A stretch of 64,000 nucleotides of DNA from Enhydrobacter sp. (GCF_030246845.1 NZ_CP126889.1:2294001-2358000); one strand, 5' to 3'; positions 25,481 through 34,859 are shown, numbered from the stretch's first letter. Made by a program: numbers and translations. The notes: a model not told the origin generated them from the sequence alone.

Positions 25481-26131
25481 TCAGTTCTTCCGGTGGCCGG
25501 CGAGCGCCGCGGCCAGGCCGAGGCCGATGAACAGGGTGCCGCTCACGTAGCGCTCGATGCCGAGATAGCGCCGGCTGTGCTTCAGCCAGCGGCCTGCAGT
25601 GCCGGCCACGAGGGCATAGCAGCCATCGGTGACGAGGCCGAGGAGGGCAAACAGCAGGCCCAGGAAGGCGATCTGCATGGCCAGGTGGCCGCGCTCGGGA
25701 TCGACGAACTGCGGAAGGAACGCGAAGAAGAACAGGGCCGTCTTGGGATTGAGCAGGTTGACGATGAAGCCGTCGCGGAAAAGTCGCGCATGGCTGTGGC
25801 GCACCAGCGTCTCGTCGCCGGCGGGAGCATCGGCATGGCCGAATATCTTCTTGAGGCCGAGCCAGACGAGATAGGCGGCGCCCGCGTACTTCACGATGCT
25901 GAAGGCGAGCGCAGACGACGCCAGCAGGGCCGACAGGCCGAGCGCCGCCGCGAGAATGTGGACCAGCGTCGCGGTGTGGATGCCCAGATCCGAGACGAAG
26001 CCCGCGAGCCGCCCCTGCTCCATCGAGCGCGCGACGATATAGAGCACGGCCGGTCCGGGGATCAGCAGCAGCACCAGCGCGGCGCCGATGAACAGGCTGA
26101 TGTTGGCGGCGCTGGGAATGGCGATCTCCAT
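25481..26131 (-). CDS. LysE/RhtB-family amino-acid exporter
   Basis: 216 residues, about six helices. Family marks: I-P-G-P-A-V-L-Y near residue 26, G-I-H-T-A-T-L-V-H, L-G-L-K-K-I-F, G-F-I-V-N-L-L-N-P-K-T-A-L-F-F near 125. Exports an amino acid or homoserine lactone-like solute. A strong ribosome site (AAGGAGGAG) precedes the ATG. Convergent with metW. Confidence 0.92.
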   Translation of the reverse strand: MEIAIPSAANISLFIGAALVLLLIPGPAVLYIVARSMEQGRLAGFVSDLGIHTATLVHILAAALGLSALLASSALAFSIVKYAGAAYLVWLGLKKIFGHADAPAGDETLVRHSHARLFRDGFIVNLLNPKTALFFFAFLPQFVDPERGHLAMQIAFLGLLFALLGLVTDGCYALVAGTAGRWLKHSRRYLGIERYVSGTLFIGLGLAAALAGHRKN

Positions 26132-26248
26132 GACTGGCTCCTCCTTCTCGCTTGCAACGTCCTATGTCGGCCGGCCGGACCGCTCATAGCGGGCCTCGAA
26201 CGCCAGCAGCGGCTCGAAATCCGCCTCGCTCGTTGGCCGAGGCGCCAC

Positions 26249-26752
26249 TCAGGCACGGGCTGCGATCTTCGCCACGCGCGGCTTCGCCGCCACGAGCCAA
26301 TCCCCGGTTCGAAGCTCCATCGATCGGTCGAGGCGGCCGGCGTTGAAGAATACCGACTCGTTCTGGAGAAGATCCTCGTCGGCCACGATGGCAAGATCGG
26401 AATTGAGGGCGAACGGCGGCACCGCACCCATGACGCAGCCCGTCAGTGCCTGCGCCGTTTGCGGCGAGGCGAAACCGCACTTGCGGGCTCCGAACAGGGC
26501 AGCGACGGCCTCGAAGTCGAGCTTGCGGTTGCCGGACAGGACCGCCAGCACGTGGCGCCGCCCGCCGCCTCCGCCGCGCAGGTCGAGCACCATCGCCTTG
26601 GCTGCCTGGTCGGGCCGGTTGCCGCGGATGGTGCTGATCTTTTCGGATCGGCCTTCGGCTTCGTGCTCGATCACCCTGAACTTCGCCTCGGCCTCGGTCA
26701 GCAGCGCCACGAGCCGGTGGAAGACGTCCCCGCCCGGAACCTCATCGTCCAC
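26249..26752 (-). CDS. YbaK/EbsC-family aminoacyl-tRNA deacylase
   Basis: 167 residues; single editing domain of the YbaK/ProX/PrdX group that removes mischarged amino acids (Cys or Ala from tRNA-Pro) in trans. Seen: an A-K-A-M-V-L-D-L core with the conserved Lys, L-S-G-N-R-K-L-D, G-C-V-M-G-A-V-P-P-F and the final N-A-G-R-L-D-R-S-M. A poly-Gly insert (GGGGG) follows L-R. Start overlaps the preceding oxidoreductase gene by 11 bases; the three minus-strand genes from 28453 to here look like one operon. Confidence 0.85.
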   Translation of the reverse strand: MDDEVPGGDVFHRLVALLTEAEAKFRVIEHEAEGRSEKISTIRGNRPDQAAKAMVLDLRGGGGGRRHVLAVLSGNRKLDFEAVAALFGARKCGFASPQTAQALTGCVMGAVPPFALNSDLAIVADEDLLQNESVFFNAGRLDRSMELRTGDWLVAAKPRVAKIAARA

Positions 26753-27674
26753 AGATCACCTTCTCCGACAGGATGGCGAGTGCCTCCTCGAGGCCCGGCA
26801 CCTTGCCGTCAGCGGGTGCGACGCCGGCATCGACGGTGCGCCGGTGGCTGCGCTCGATGGTCTCGGTCATCAGCGGCTCGACGCCCGTCTCGCGCAACGT
26901 CCGGGCGACCAGGCCCATCTCCTCCCAGCGCCGCTGGGCATGCACGACATGGGTCTGCACCAGCATGGCGATGAAGTCGCGCAGGAGCATGGAGTCGGCA
27001 TCGGACAGGCAGCCCAGCACCTCCTGCAGGATTCCCTGGCGCTGCGCAGCGACCAGGGCCTCGACGCCCAGCGCCTCCAGCCCCTTGATCAGCGTGCTGC
27101 GCAGCATCTTCACCGACGAGGCGCTGCCGGGCCTGGGCCCCAGCAACTCGGCGTCGAAGCCGTTGGCGTTCATCCAGTCCACCATGGCCGCAGCATCCTC
27201 GCCTGCCACCAGCATCGGCGCCCTGATGCCCTGCTTGAAGAAGCCGCCCATCACCGCGACGTCGACATAGCGGCCACCCGCGGCTTCGATGGGCGCCCGA
27301 TCATCGTCCGACATGCTGCCGGTGACCGTGCAGAGGTCGAGGTAGTGCGCGCCGTTCTTGAGGAAGGGAGCGGCTGCTTTCGCCGCTTCGAGCGCGTGCT
27401 CGCCCTGCACTGCGCAGATCACGAGATCCGCTTCCCGCAAGGCGTCGGTGTAGATTCCCTCGATTGCAACATCGAGGCGTCGCGCTTCCCTGCCGAGTGC
27501 GGTGCCGCGCGCATCCTTGTCGAGTGCGGTGTCGATCGCGATCAGGCGGCGAGGCGCGTTGTCGCCGGGCTGCGATGGTCCGCGCCAGCCGCCCTCGACG
27601 GCGAGGCCACGTGCGATGGCAGAACCTGCCTCGCCGAAGCCGAGCAGGGCGATGACGCGAGGCGGGATCGGCAT
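26742..27674 (-). CDS. NAD(P)-dependent oxidoreductase, 6-phosphogluconate dehydrogenase-like
   Basis: 310 residues from the ATG at 27674, which shares one base with the stop of the methyltransferase gene (TGATG). Rossmann loop A-L-L-G-F-G-E-A-G-S-A-I-A near residue 10, then Y-L-D-L-C-T-V-T-G and V-A-V-M-G-G-F-F near 125-150, and a helical C-terminal domain of the DUF1932 type (V-K-M-L-R-S-T-L-I-K-G-L-E-A-L). Beta-hydroxyacid dehydrogenase superfamily; substrate unknown. Confidence 0.85.
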   Translation of the reverse strand: MPIPPRVIALLGFGEAGSAIARGLAVEGGWRGPSQPGDNAPRRLIAIDTALDKDARGTALGREARRLDVAIEGIYTDALREADLVICAVQGEHALEAAKAAAPFLKNGAHYLDLCTVTGSMSDDDRAPIEAAGGRYVDVAVMGGFFKQGIRAPMLVAGEDAAAMVDWMNANGFDAELLGPRPGSASSVKMLRSTLIKGLEALGVEALVAAQRQGILQEVLGCLSDADSMLLRDFIAMLVQTHVVHAQRRWEEMGLVARTLRETGVEPLMTETIERSHRRTVDAGVAPADGKVPGLEEALAILSEKVICGR

Positions 27675-28453
27675 CAGGAGGCGGGCGCTTCGCCGTCCTT
27701 GTTGTGGGTGTTGCGGGCGGCGTGGGTGTCGCGCTGTGAAGCGATGCGGAGCTTGGGCCGCACCACGGCAAGGGCGGGCGTATGGCGCTCGGCGATGCCG
27801 GCGTAGAGCTGCTTGCCGGCCTCGATCACATTCACGCCCGCGAACCGGCCAAGCCAGCGCCGGCCGAAGCGCTCGACGGTGGGCGCCATGCGCAGCGCGA
27901 GTCGCGAATGGGTGGGCGGCATATAGAGGGCGCGCGTCTGGCGCAGCGGGGCAAACATGTTGGCGCGCAACAGGCTCGCCACCTGGCCCGCTGAGTACGG
28001 ATGGCCCTGATAGAACGGCGAGCGGTCGATCTGCGACCATAGACCGGCACGTGTCGGCGCCACGGTGATCAGCCGGCCGCCATCGGCCATCACGCGCCAG
28101 ATCTCACGCAGCATCGGCCGCACCTGCTCGGTGCATTCGATGGCATGGACCAAAAGCACGCGATCGACCGAACGATCAGGCAGAGGAAGATCCATCTCGT
28201 CGACCAGTGCCGTATGGTTGTTGCCCTCGCGCGGCCAGCGCGTCACGCCCTGCTGTGCCGGCATGAAAGCCATCACCCGAGCGGCCTCGTCCATGAACGG
28301 ACGCAGGAAGGGCGCGGCATAGCCCAGCCCCAGCATCGTCTCGCCGCGCACGTTCGGCCAGACCTCGCGAAGCCGACTGCGCAGCAGGCGCACCGTCATC
28401 TGGCCCAGCGTGGTGCTGTAAAACTCGTTGAGATCGAGGACATCCGTCCACAT
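27674..28453 (-). CDS. Class I SAM-dependent methyltransferase
   Basis: 259 residues. Motif I is L-G-L-G-Y-A-A-P-F near residue 42, with the acidic M-D-L-P-L-P-D and V-L-L-V-H-A-I-E-C post-motifs, then E-I-W-R-V-M-A-D-G-G-R-L. This resembles a group encoded next to gloB in many alphaproteobacteria; its substrate is not known. Divergent from gloB. Likely first gene of the operon running to 26249. Confidence 0.85.
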   Translation of the reverse strand: MWTDVLDLNEFYSTTLGQMTVRLLRSRLREVWPNVRGETMLGLGYAAPFLRPFMDEAARVMAFMPAQQGVTRWPREGNNHTALVDEMDLPLPDRSVDRVLLVHAIECTEQVRPMLREIWRVMADGGRLITVAPTRAGLWSQIDRSPFYQGHPYSAGQVASLLRANMFAPLRQTRALYMPPTHSRLALRMAPTVERFGRRWLGRFAGVNVIEAGKQLYAGIAERHTPALAVVRPKLRIASQRDTHAARNTHNKDGEAPAS

Positions 28454-28575
28454 ATGCTTATCCTAGCAGAAACCTTGGGGCCCGAGCCATGCAGGGCAAG
28501 CGCGGCAGAGGCCGTGACGGCCGCAAGGGAGCTTTGCTAACGTTGCACCCCGACACCACCCCTTGTGAGAGTCCC

Positions 28576-29352
28576 GTGAGCACCACTCTGGAAATCGTCC
28601 GAATCCCTGTCCTGAGCGACAACTACATCTGGCTAATGCGCGAGCCGCAGTCCGGTTGCGTGGGCGTGGTCGATCCCGCGGTGGCGGCCCCGGTCCTGGC
28701 CGAGGCCGGGAAGCGGGACTGGAAGATCACCCATATCCTGAACACCCATCACCATGGTGACCATGTCGGCGGCAACCGCGAGATCAAGGCCGCGACCGGC
28801 TGCACGATTGTGGGCCCTCGCGCGGATCGGGCGCGTATCCCGGGCATCGACGTCGAGGTGGACGACGGCGACCGCTACCGTTTCGGCGAGGCCGAGGCGG
28901 AGATCTTCTTCGTGCCGGGCCATACCAGCGGCCACATCGCCTATGCGTTTCGTGACCAGCGGGCGCTGTTCTGCGGCGACACGCTGTTTGCTCTCGGCTG
29001 CGGGAAGATGTTCGAAGGCACGCCGCAGCAATTCTGGACGTCGCTCAGCCGCCTGCGCGCCTTGCCCGACGACATGCGGGTGTACTGCGCGCATGAATAT
29101 ACGCAGTCCAACGCCCGCTTCGCGCTTACGGTCGAGACCGACAATCAGCGACTCGCCGCACGTTCAGCCGGCATCGATGCCGCGCGCGCCCGCGGCGAGG
29201 CTACCGTGCCGTCTCTGTTGGGCGAGGAGAAGGAAACCAACCCTTTCCTGCGAGCCGACGTACCGTCGGTGCAGAAGGCCGTCGGTCTGTTGGGCGCCGA
29301 CCCTGTCGAGGTCTTCGCCGAGGTCCGCCACCGCAAGGATGTGTTTCGGTAG
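28576..29352 (+). CDS. gloB: Hydroxyacylglutathione hydrolase (glyoxalase II)
   Basis: 258 residues from the GTG at 28576, which aligns with the normal start (V-S-T-T-L-E-I-V-R-I-P); an ATG at 28489 would add a non-homologous Arg-rich leader. Binuclear metal motif T-H-H-H-G-D-H near residue 58, then V-P-G-H-T-S-G-H, F-C-G-D-T-L-F, and the C-terminal T-N-P-F-L-R with R-K-D-x-F glutathione-binding end. Hydrolyses S-lactoylglutathione in methylglyoxal detoxification. Confidence 0.95.
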   Translation: MSTTLEIVRIPVLSDNYIWLMREPQSGCVGVVDPAVAAPVLAEAGKRDWKITHILNTHHHGDHVGGNREIKAATGCTIVGPRADRARIPGIDVEVDDGDRYRFGEAEAEIFFVPGHTSGHIAYAFRDQRALFCGDTLFALGCGKMFEGTPQQFWTSLSRLRALPDDMRVYCAHEYTQSNARFALTVETDNQRLAARSAGIDAARARGEATVPSLLGEEKETNPFLRADVPSVQKAVGLLGADPVEVFAEVRHRKDVFR

Positions 29353-29496
29353 CGTCGCCGGCCCTGACGCCGGTACGGGGCAGGAACGGACAGTGACAAA
29401 AGTGAGTCAATGACGTCGGGAATGACGGACGTCCGGGATCGCCAGCCGGGAACGTGTAGAAAATGATCGTTCCTTTCGGGCAGGCGATTCGAGGCG

Positions 29497-30294
29497 ATGA
29501 GCGCGGCTGGCTACAGGTATCTGACGGTTCTTCTCGTTCTGGCACTCGTCGTGGCCGCCGTGGTGCTGTTTTCGGTGCTGGTGCCGATGCGCGGCATGAT
29601 CTGCACCCGGAACGAATTCACCGGCCAGGCGACGTGCGGCTCCTATCCGATCGCCCTCGTGGTGATCTGGAACGCGATGAAGTCGATCAACGACTTCGGT
29701 GCGGCGATCGCCGCCATCGCCGCGATCTTCATCGCTGTCTTCGCTTACGCCCTGCTGCGTTCCGCCGAGGCGTTGCGCGCGGCGACCGAGAAGCTGTGGT
29801 CGGCCTCCAAGGAGCAGACGACGATCGCGAGCCGCGCGCTCGGCGAGCTCGAAAGGCCGTGGGTGTTCGTCGACATCTCACCCTGGATCCATGCCTCGGA
29901 CGGGCATTACAGCGTGCCGCATGTGCGCTTCACCGTCGTCAACTACGGCCGTGCGCCGGCCATCGTGCAGTTGATGGACGCCGCCTTCAGCACCGGCCTG
30001 CGCCCGGCTGTGAAGCTGCGCGACTACGATCACCTGAGCGGCACGGCGCTGGGCGAGGGCCGCGAATGGAAGGATTGCGTCGCCACCCTCGACGACGAGC
30101 TGCGCAGCCGGCTGCGCCAGGAAGGCCCGCACATGGTGCCGGCCTTCGAGGACGAGAACCTCTTCTTCACCGTGCGCGTGGAGTACACCGACGCGCCCGG
30201 CAATCCGCACGTCAGCCGCTTCGGCTGGCGCTTCGATCCCGCCGCCGGCCGCTGGATCGGCCTGCGCGATCCCGACTGGTTCTTCGCGGACTAG
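29497..30294 (+). CDS. Hypothetical membrane-anchored protein
   Basis: 265 residues, not recognised. Two transmembrane helices (residues about 7-30 and 72-95) enclose a short loop with two Cys (M-I-C-T-R-N and A-T-C-G-S), followed by a short amphipathic segment and a soluble, beta-rich C-terminal domain (P-W-V-F-V-D-I-S, V-R-F-T-V-V-N-Y-G-R-A-P-A). This layout is common in small two-helix proteins of unknown role. Convergent with the MFS gene (6 bases). Confidence 0.7.
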   Translation: MSAAGYRYLTVLLVLALVVAAVVLFSVLVPMRGMICTRNEFTGQATCGSYPIALVVIWNAMKSINDFGAAIAAIAAIFIAVFAYALLRSAEALRAATEKLWSASKEQTTIASRALGELERPWVFVDISPWIHASDGHYSVPHVRFTVVNYGRAPAIVQLMDAAFSTGLRPAVKLRDYDHLSGTALGEGREWKDCVATLDDELRSRLRQEGPHMVPAFEDENLFFTVRVEYTDAPGNPHVSRFGWRFDPAAGRWIGLRDPDWFFAD

Positions 30295-30299
30295 AACGT

Positions 30300-31442
30300 C
30301 TACCGCCGCACGCATGCCAGCGCCGAGAGCGCAAGGCAGGCGGCGGAAACCGTGTAGAGCCAGAAGGGTGAGGCGACGGGCAGCAGGAGGCCGGCGACCA
30401 TCGGACCGGTGCCGGCGCCGATGTCGCGCCAGACCGCGCGGGTCGCCAGCGCGTGGACGCGCCGGGGGCCCGGCGTGCGCTGTGCCACGATGGGCGGTAC
30501 CAGCGGTAGCTGCAGCGCGCGCAGCACGACGATGGCGGCGGCGCAGGTCCACAGCCAGCCCGCGCCGAAGCCGACCAGCGCCAGCGCCGTCATCATCGAC
30601 AAGCCGACCAGCAGGCGCTCGGCGCCCAGGCGCTCGGCCATGTGCCCGCCGGTCGGGCTCAGCACGATCTCCGAGAAATAGCGCAGCGCCATCAGGAGCG
30701 CCGCGGCGATCACGGCGCCGCCCGGCAGCAGATCCTTGCCGAGATAGGCGAGGCCGATCACGAACAGTCCGTCGAGCGTGAAGCCTTCGAGGAACGACCA
30801 GATATCGAGGCTGCCAGGAAGGGTAACGCGCCGCCTTGTCGGCGGCACCGGATGCGGCGCGCTGGGCAGCCGCCGCGTCACCGCAAGTCCGGCGACGGCG
30901 ACGACGGCAAGCACGAAGAAGATCGCACGCGGTCCCCAGACCTCGGCCAGCACGGCGCCCAGCGGCAGCGCGAGCATCGGGCCGATTGCGATGATCGCCC
31001 GCGAACGGCCGGAGCGGCGTGAGGCGCCGCGGGCGTCCGCGGTCGCCATCGCCTGCGTGGAGAGGTTGAGCGCCGCGAACGAGAGACCCCACAGCAGGCG
31101 CACGGGCAGGAGCAGCCAGAAGCCCGACAGGGTCGCATAGCCCAAGGCACAGATCGCCGACGCCGCGACGGCCAGCGTATCGGTCGGCCGATCGCCGCGT
31201 CTCGCGTAGAAGCGCGCCACCCAGCTGTAGCCCGCGATCCGCACCAGCCGATTGGCGGCGAGCAGCACGCCCGCCTCCGCGACGCTAACGCCGAACTGCG
31301 GCGCGAACATCGGCAGCAGAAGGTAAAGGACGGTGTCGGAGGGCAGGGCAAGCGCCAGGGCGGCAGCCGAATGGCGGGCGTTCAGATCGGCGGAAGAGGG
31401 AGATCGGGGGGCAGGGACCGACGCAGACTCCGAGACCGACAT
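30300..31442 (-). CDS. MFS transporter
   Basis: 380 residues from the ATG at 31442; a TTG at 31478 would add 12 residues. About 12 hydrophobic helices, with R-L-V-R-I-A-G-Y-S-W and a basic loop (R-R-G-D-R) after helix 2, and long Ala/Leu-rich segments. Probable drug or metabolite efflux pump. Divergent from the LysR gene, whose operator-like palindrome lies between them, so it is the likely regulatory target. Confidence 0.88.
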   Translation of the reverse strand: MSVSESASVPAPRSPSSADLNARHSAAALALALPSDTVLYLLLPMFAPQFGVSVAEAGVLLAANRLVRIAGYSWVARFYARRGDRPTDTLAVAASAICALGYATLSGFWLLLPVRLLWGLSFAALNLSTQAMATADARGASRRSGRSRAIIAIGPMLALPLGAVLAEVWGPRAIFFVLAVVAVAGLAVTRRLPSAPHPVPPTRRRVTLPGSLDIWSFLEGFTLDGLFVIGLAYLGKDLLPGGAVIAAALLMALRYFSEIVLSPTGGHMAERLGAERLLVGLSMMTALALVGFGAGWLWTCAAAIVVLRALQLPLVPPIVAQRTPGPRRVHALATRAVWRDIGAGTGPMVAGLLLPVASPFWLYTVSAACLALSALACVRR

Positions 31443-31496
31443 GACCCCACCATGCGTAGCATTGCGGTCGGATGACAAACGATGTGATCTCCAGTG

Positions 31497-31519
31497 ATGC
31501 GTGATAAAAACTCACGCAT
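31497..31519. promoter_or_regulatory. Perfect inverted repeat at the lysR start codon
   Basis: ATGCGTGA (31497-31504), spacer TAAAAAC, TCACGCAT (31512-31519). The centre matches the T-N11-A shape of LysR-type boxes, and the right arm includes the first two bases of the lysR ATG. Candidate autoregulatory site. Confidence 0.55.
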
Positions 31520-32405
31520 GTCTCGTGGCGCCTCCCTGCCGCCGCTCAACGCGTTGCGTGTATTCCTCGTCGCGGCGCGCCATCGCAGCTTCTCGCGTGC
31601 AGCGGTCGAGCTCAATGTCACCCATGGCGCGGTGAGCCGCCAAGTCCGCAATCTCGAGGAATTCCTGGGCGTCGCGCTGTTCGAGCGGCAGATCCGCAAG
31701 ATCAGCCTGACCGCCGAGGGCCAGCAGCTTTTTGCCGAAAGCAGTCCCGCGCTGGAACAGGTCGGCAGTGCCGTCCGGGCCGTCATGGCGCGGCCGCCGG
31801 CGCGCGCAGTGCGAATCAATGCACGGCCCTCATTCGCCGTTCGCTGGCTGATCCCGCGTTTGCCGGATTTCGTGGCGCGTTATCCCCGTATCGAGCCGCA
31901 GCTCGTGACCAGCACGCTCTCGCCGGAGAAGGCGACCGAGGCGTTCGATATCGCGATCCGCCGGGGCGTCGAGGGCTGGCCACCGGCCTTCAAGGTGCAA
32001 CCTTTCCTGGAGGACGAATTGATCCTGGTCATGGCGCCGTCGCTGTTGAAGGCAAAGGCTGTGAGCGATGCGCCATCGCTGGCCGCGCACGTACTGCTCG
32101 CCTGCAAGTCACGCCGGCAGGATTGGGACGATTGGAGGCAGCATCTCGGCCTGTCGCGATTGAAGCCGGCGCGGCGCCTGCAGTTCGACCACATACACCT
32201 CGTGCTGCAGGCCGCCGTGGATGGTCTCGGCGTCGCGCTGACGCCGACCTCGTTGCTCGGCGGCGACGTGGCTCAGGGACGGCTGGTCTGTCCACTGCCG
32301 CGGCTGCGCCTGCCGCTGCAGTCGATCTACTACGGCTGCGCGCCGGGCGCCGGCCGCGAGGCGCGTCTTTTCGCCGATTGGCTGGATACGCAGGCTGCCG
32401 CGTAA
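31518..32405 (+). CDS. LysR-family transcriptional regulator (GcvA-like)
   Basis: 295 residues from the ATG at 31518; a start at 31494 would lie inside the palindrome. N-terminal winged helix: P-P-L-N-A-L-R-V-F, R-H-R-S-F-S-R-A-A-V-E-L-N-V-T-H-G-A-V-S-R-Q-V at residues about 5-45. The effector domain (P-S-F-A-V-R-W-L-I-P-R-L-P-D-F) is typical of the GcvA subgroup. Likely controls the divergent MFS pump and itself. Confidence 0.92.
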   Translation: MSRGASLPPLNALRVFLVAARHRSFSRAAVELNVTHGAVSRQVRNLEEFLGVALFERQIRKISLTAEGQQLFAESSPALEQVGSAVRAVMARPPARAVRINARPSFAVRWLIPRLPDFVARYPRIEPQLVTSTLSPEKATEAFDIAIRRGVEGWPPAFKVQPFLEDELILVMAPSLLKAKAVSDAPSLAAHVLLACKSRRQDWDDWRQHLGLSRLKPARRLQFDHIHLVLQAAVDGLGVALTPTSLLGGDVAQGRLVCPLPRLRLPLQSIYYGCAPGAGREARLFADWLDTQAAA

Positions 32406-32412
32406 CGCGTCG

Positions 32413-33369
32413 TTATTGTCGCCCGCGCAGCACCAGCGCCTCACGCAGCGCGCCGGCACAGACCGTCGCGCCGCGCCGCGCGCCGTGCAGGAGCATGGGC
32501 GACGAGAGGAAGCCATGCAGCATGCCGCCGAACTCGACCAGATCGGCTACCGTGCCCTCCTTCTGCAGGCGCCAGGCATAGGCACGGCCTTCGTCGCGCA
32601 GCGGATCGTAGCCGGCGGTGATCACCAGCGCCGGCGGCAGGCCGGCCAGCGACGGCGCGCGCAGCGGCGAGACGCGCCAGTCCGTCCGCGCCGCCTTGTC
32701 GGGGGTGTAGTGGTCGAAGAACCATTCCATCGCCGGCGCGTCGAGGCCGTAGCCTTGGTGGAAGAGTCGGTAGGAGTCGGTGCGTGCGGCGGCATCGGTC
32801 ACGGGATAGGCGAGAAGCTGCATGCGGAGCGTCGGGCCGTTGTTGTCGCGCGCCCAGATGGAGACGGCCGCCGCCAGGTTGCCGCCGGCGGAATCGCCAC
32901 CGATCGCCAGCCGGCTCGTGTCGATGCCGACCGACCCGCCCTGGCCGGCGACCCACTGCAGCGCCGCCACAACGTCCTCGAAGGCGCCGGGGAAGCGCGT
33001 CTCCGGCGCGAGGCGATAATCGACGGCGACGACCGCGATGCCGGCGTCCAGGGCGAGCTGGGCGCAGAGCACGTCGTGGCTGTCGAGATTGCCGAATACC
33101 CAGCCGCCGCCATGCGCATAGACGAGCGCCGGCAGGCGCGCATCGCTGGCCGAGCGCTCGGGCCGATAAAGGCGGAGGGGGATGCTTCCGCCCGGACCCT
33201 CGATCGAGCGTTCGGCGACCGTGACACCATCGGGCCGCGGTCCCTGGGCGTTCGGCCTGAGCGCCAGATACTGCTCGCGCGCCGCCGCGGGAGAAAGCGT
33301 ATGCCAGGCTGGCCGGTTGGCCGCCGCCATCGCATCGAGCAGGCCTTGGGATTCAGGATCGAGCGCCAT
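32413..33369 (-). CDS. Alpha/beta hydrolase, hormone-sensitive-lipase family esterase
   Basis: 318 residues from the ATG at 33369. Oxyanion H-G-G-G-W near residue 80, nucleophile Ser in G-D-S-A-G-G near 150, Asp in G-Y-D-P-L-R-D-E and His in M-L-H-G-F. Hydrolyses short acyl esters; physiological substrate unknown. No signal peptide. Convergent with lysR (7 bases). Confidence 0.93.
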   Translation of the reverse strand: MALDPESQGLLDAMAAANRPAWHTLSPAAAREQYLALRPNAQGPRPDGVTVAERSIEGPGGSIPLRLYRPERSASDARLPALVYAHGGGWVFGNLDSHDVLCAQLALDAGIAVVAVDYRLAPETRFPGAFEDVVAALQWVAGQGGSVGIDTSRLAIGGDSAGGNLAAAVSIWARDNNGPTLRMQLLAYPVTDAAARTDSYRLFHQGYGLDAPAMEWFFDHYTPDKAARTDWRVSPLRAPSLAGLPPALVITAGYDPLRDEGRAYAWRLQKEGTVADLVEFGGMLHGFLSSPMLLHGARRGATVCAGALREALVLRGRQ

Positions 33370-33515
33370 TTCCTTTCGCCTCCGTCCATTGCCGTCGTGG
33401 GACAAGGCCACTGTAGAGAGTCTCCGCCGCGCGGGAAATCGCGCCGGCTCGACTTGCAGAAGAGGGTCACGGCAGACGGGACTGTTCCGTCATCGGGCGG
33501 ATGCTAAGCTGCCTC

Positions 33516-34547
33516 ATGACCTTCGAACCGGACCAGGGGACGGCGCCTGCGCCGAGCTCGCGCTGGCGGCGGATGTGGGACGGGGTGCGGACATTCCGTG
33601 TCCGCCGGCCCTGGGCCGCTGCCGCGCCGTCGCGCCGGCGATCGGCGTGGAAATGGGCCGCCTGGATCGTCGTGGTCCTGCTGGTGATCTATTTCCCGAT
33701 CGGCGCCCTGTTCGTGCAGAACATCGACGACGATCCGCAGTTCGGGCCGCAGAACGTGACGTCGGGGGAGAGCCGCGCCGTGGCCTTGGCGGCCGACCTC
33801 GTGACCCGCGAGGTCGACGTCCACACCTGGGCGCCGATGCAGCCGTTCTTCCTGCCGGCCGGAATCCTCGACAACATGCCGAACTTCCAGCGTGGCATCA
33901 TGGCGGCGCTGGGCCGCTTCACGACCGAGATGATGGACCAGGTCGGCCGTACCCGCGGTTCCAGCCAGGTCGACCGCGACCTCGAGCAGGCGCGCGGTTT
34001 CCTGAACGAGCAGCCGAACGTCTGGATCTGGCAGCCCAGCGTCTCGCTGATGCCGTCGGCCACCTCGGCGCAGAAGTACCGCGCCGGCCGGGACAAGCTG
34101 ATCGCCTACAACAAGCGGCTGGCGGCAGGACAGGCGGTGTTCGAGCGCCGGTCGGACAATCTCCAGGCGCTGGTCGACCGTATCGCCAACGATATCGGCT
34201 CGGACTCCGCCATTGCCGACCGGCACATCATCGAGCAGGCCGGCAACCTCTTCGATTTCCAGTGCGACGACATCTTCTACTTCAACAAGGGCCGGCTCTA
34301 TGCCGACTACCTCCTGTTGCGCGAGCTCGGGTCGGACTTCCAGAACGTGATCCGCGACCGCGACCTCACCAATCCCTGGAATCAGATGGTCGACACCTTC
34401 CGGGTCGCGGCCGAGCTCGATCCCTGGATCGTCTGGAACGGCTATCCCGACGGCTTGCTGATTCCCAACCATCTGGCCGCCCAAGGCTTCTATCTTCTGC
34501 GCGCCCGCACGCAGCTCCGGGAGATCAGCGCCATCCTTCAGAAATGA
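33516..34547 (+). CDS. DUF2333 family membrane-anchored protein
   Basis: 343 residues. A basic N-terminus (R-R-P, R-R-R-S-A-W-K-W) leads to one transmembrane helix (residues about 46-66, A-W-I-V-V-V-L-L-V-I-Y-F) and a large periplasmic domain with D-V-H-T-W-A-P-M-Q-P-F-F-L-P-A-G-I-L-D-N and N-Q-M-V-D-T-F. I recognise the DUF2333 pattern; the function is unknown. It has an ATG at 33501 in the same frame as an alternative start. Confidence 0.82.
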   Translation: MTFEPDQGTAPAPSSRWRRMWDGVRTFRVRRPWAAAAPSRRRSAWKWAAWIVVVLLVIYFPIGALFVQNIDDDPQFGPQNVTSGESRAVALAADLVTREVDVHTWAPMQPFFLPAGILDNMPNFQRGIMAALGRFTTEMMDQVGRTRGSSQVDRDLEQARGFLNEQPNVWIWQPSVSLMPSATSAQKYRAGRDKLIAYNKRLAAGQAVFERRSDNLQALVDRIANDIGSDSAIADRHIIEQAGNLFDFQCDDIFYFNKGRLYADYLLLRELGSDFQNVIRDRDLTNPWNQMVDTFRVAAELDPWIVWNGYPDGLLIPNHLAAQGFYLLRARTQLREISAILQK

Positions 34548-34859
34548 AGATCGTCATGTTTATGCGTGCAAGATGCGGAAATTTATGCGACTCTTTTTCA
34601 GCAAGTCTTGGGGAACTTCCGTTTGCAATGCGCACTGCAGATTCGGCGACCCTTTGAATATAAAATATAACCCGCTGTATTATAATATTAATAATAGAAT
34701 TTGACGTAATGTTTATACATAGTCACTCAAGAATGAACTTGATCCTGCCATTTTGCGTTCTTACGTCCGACGCACGAAGCGGGATGGCAACGTCCCATCC
34801 CTAACCCCGAACGACGCCAAGCGGACCTGCCGCCCCACGCGTTCGACAAGGAGGTAGGT
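34548..34859. other. AT-rich intergenic region before nfuA
   Basis: 312 bases without a gene. Bases about 34650-34740 are far richer in A+T than the rest of the window and contain TATAAT (34681-34686), further TAATATTAATAA runs, and a TTGACG at 34701. No -35/-10 pair with 16-18 spacing is convincing. Probably the nfuA promoter region with an A+T-rich upstream activating or bending segment. Confidence 0.5.
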
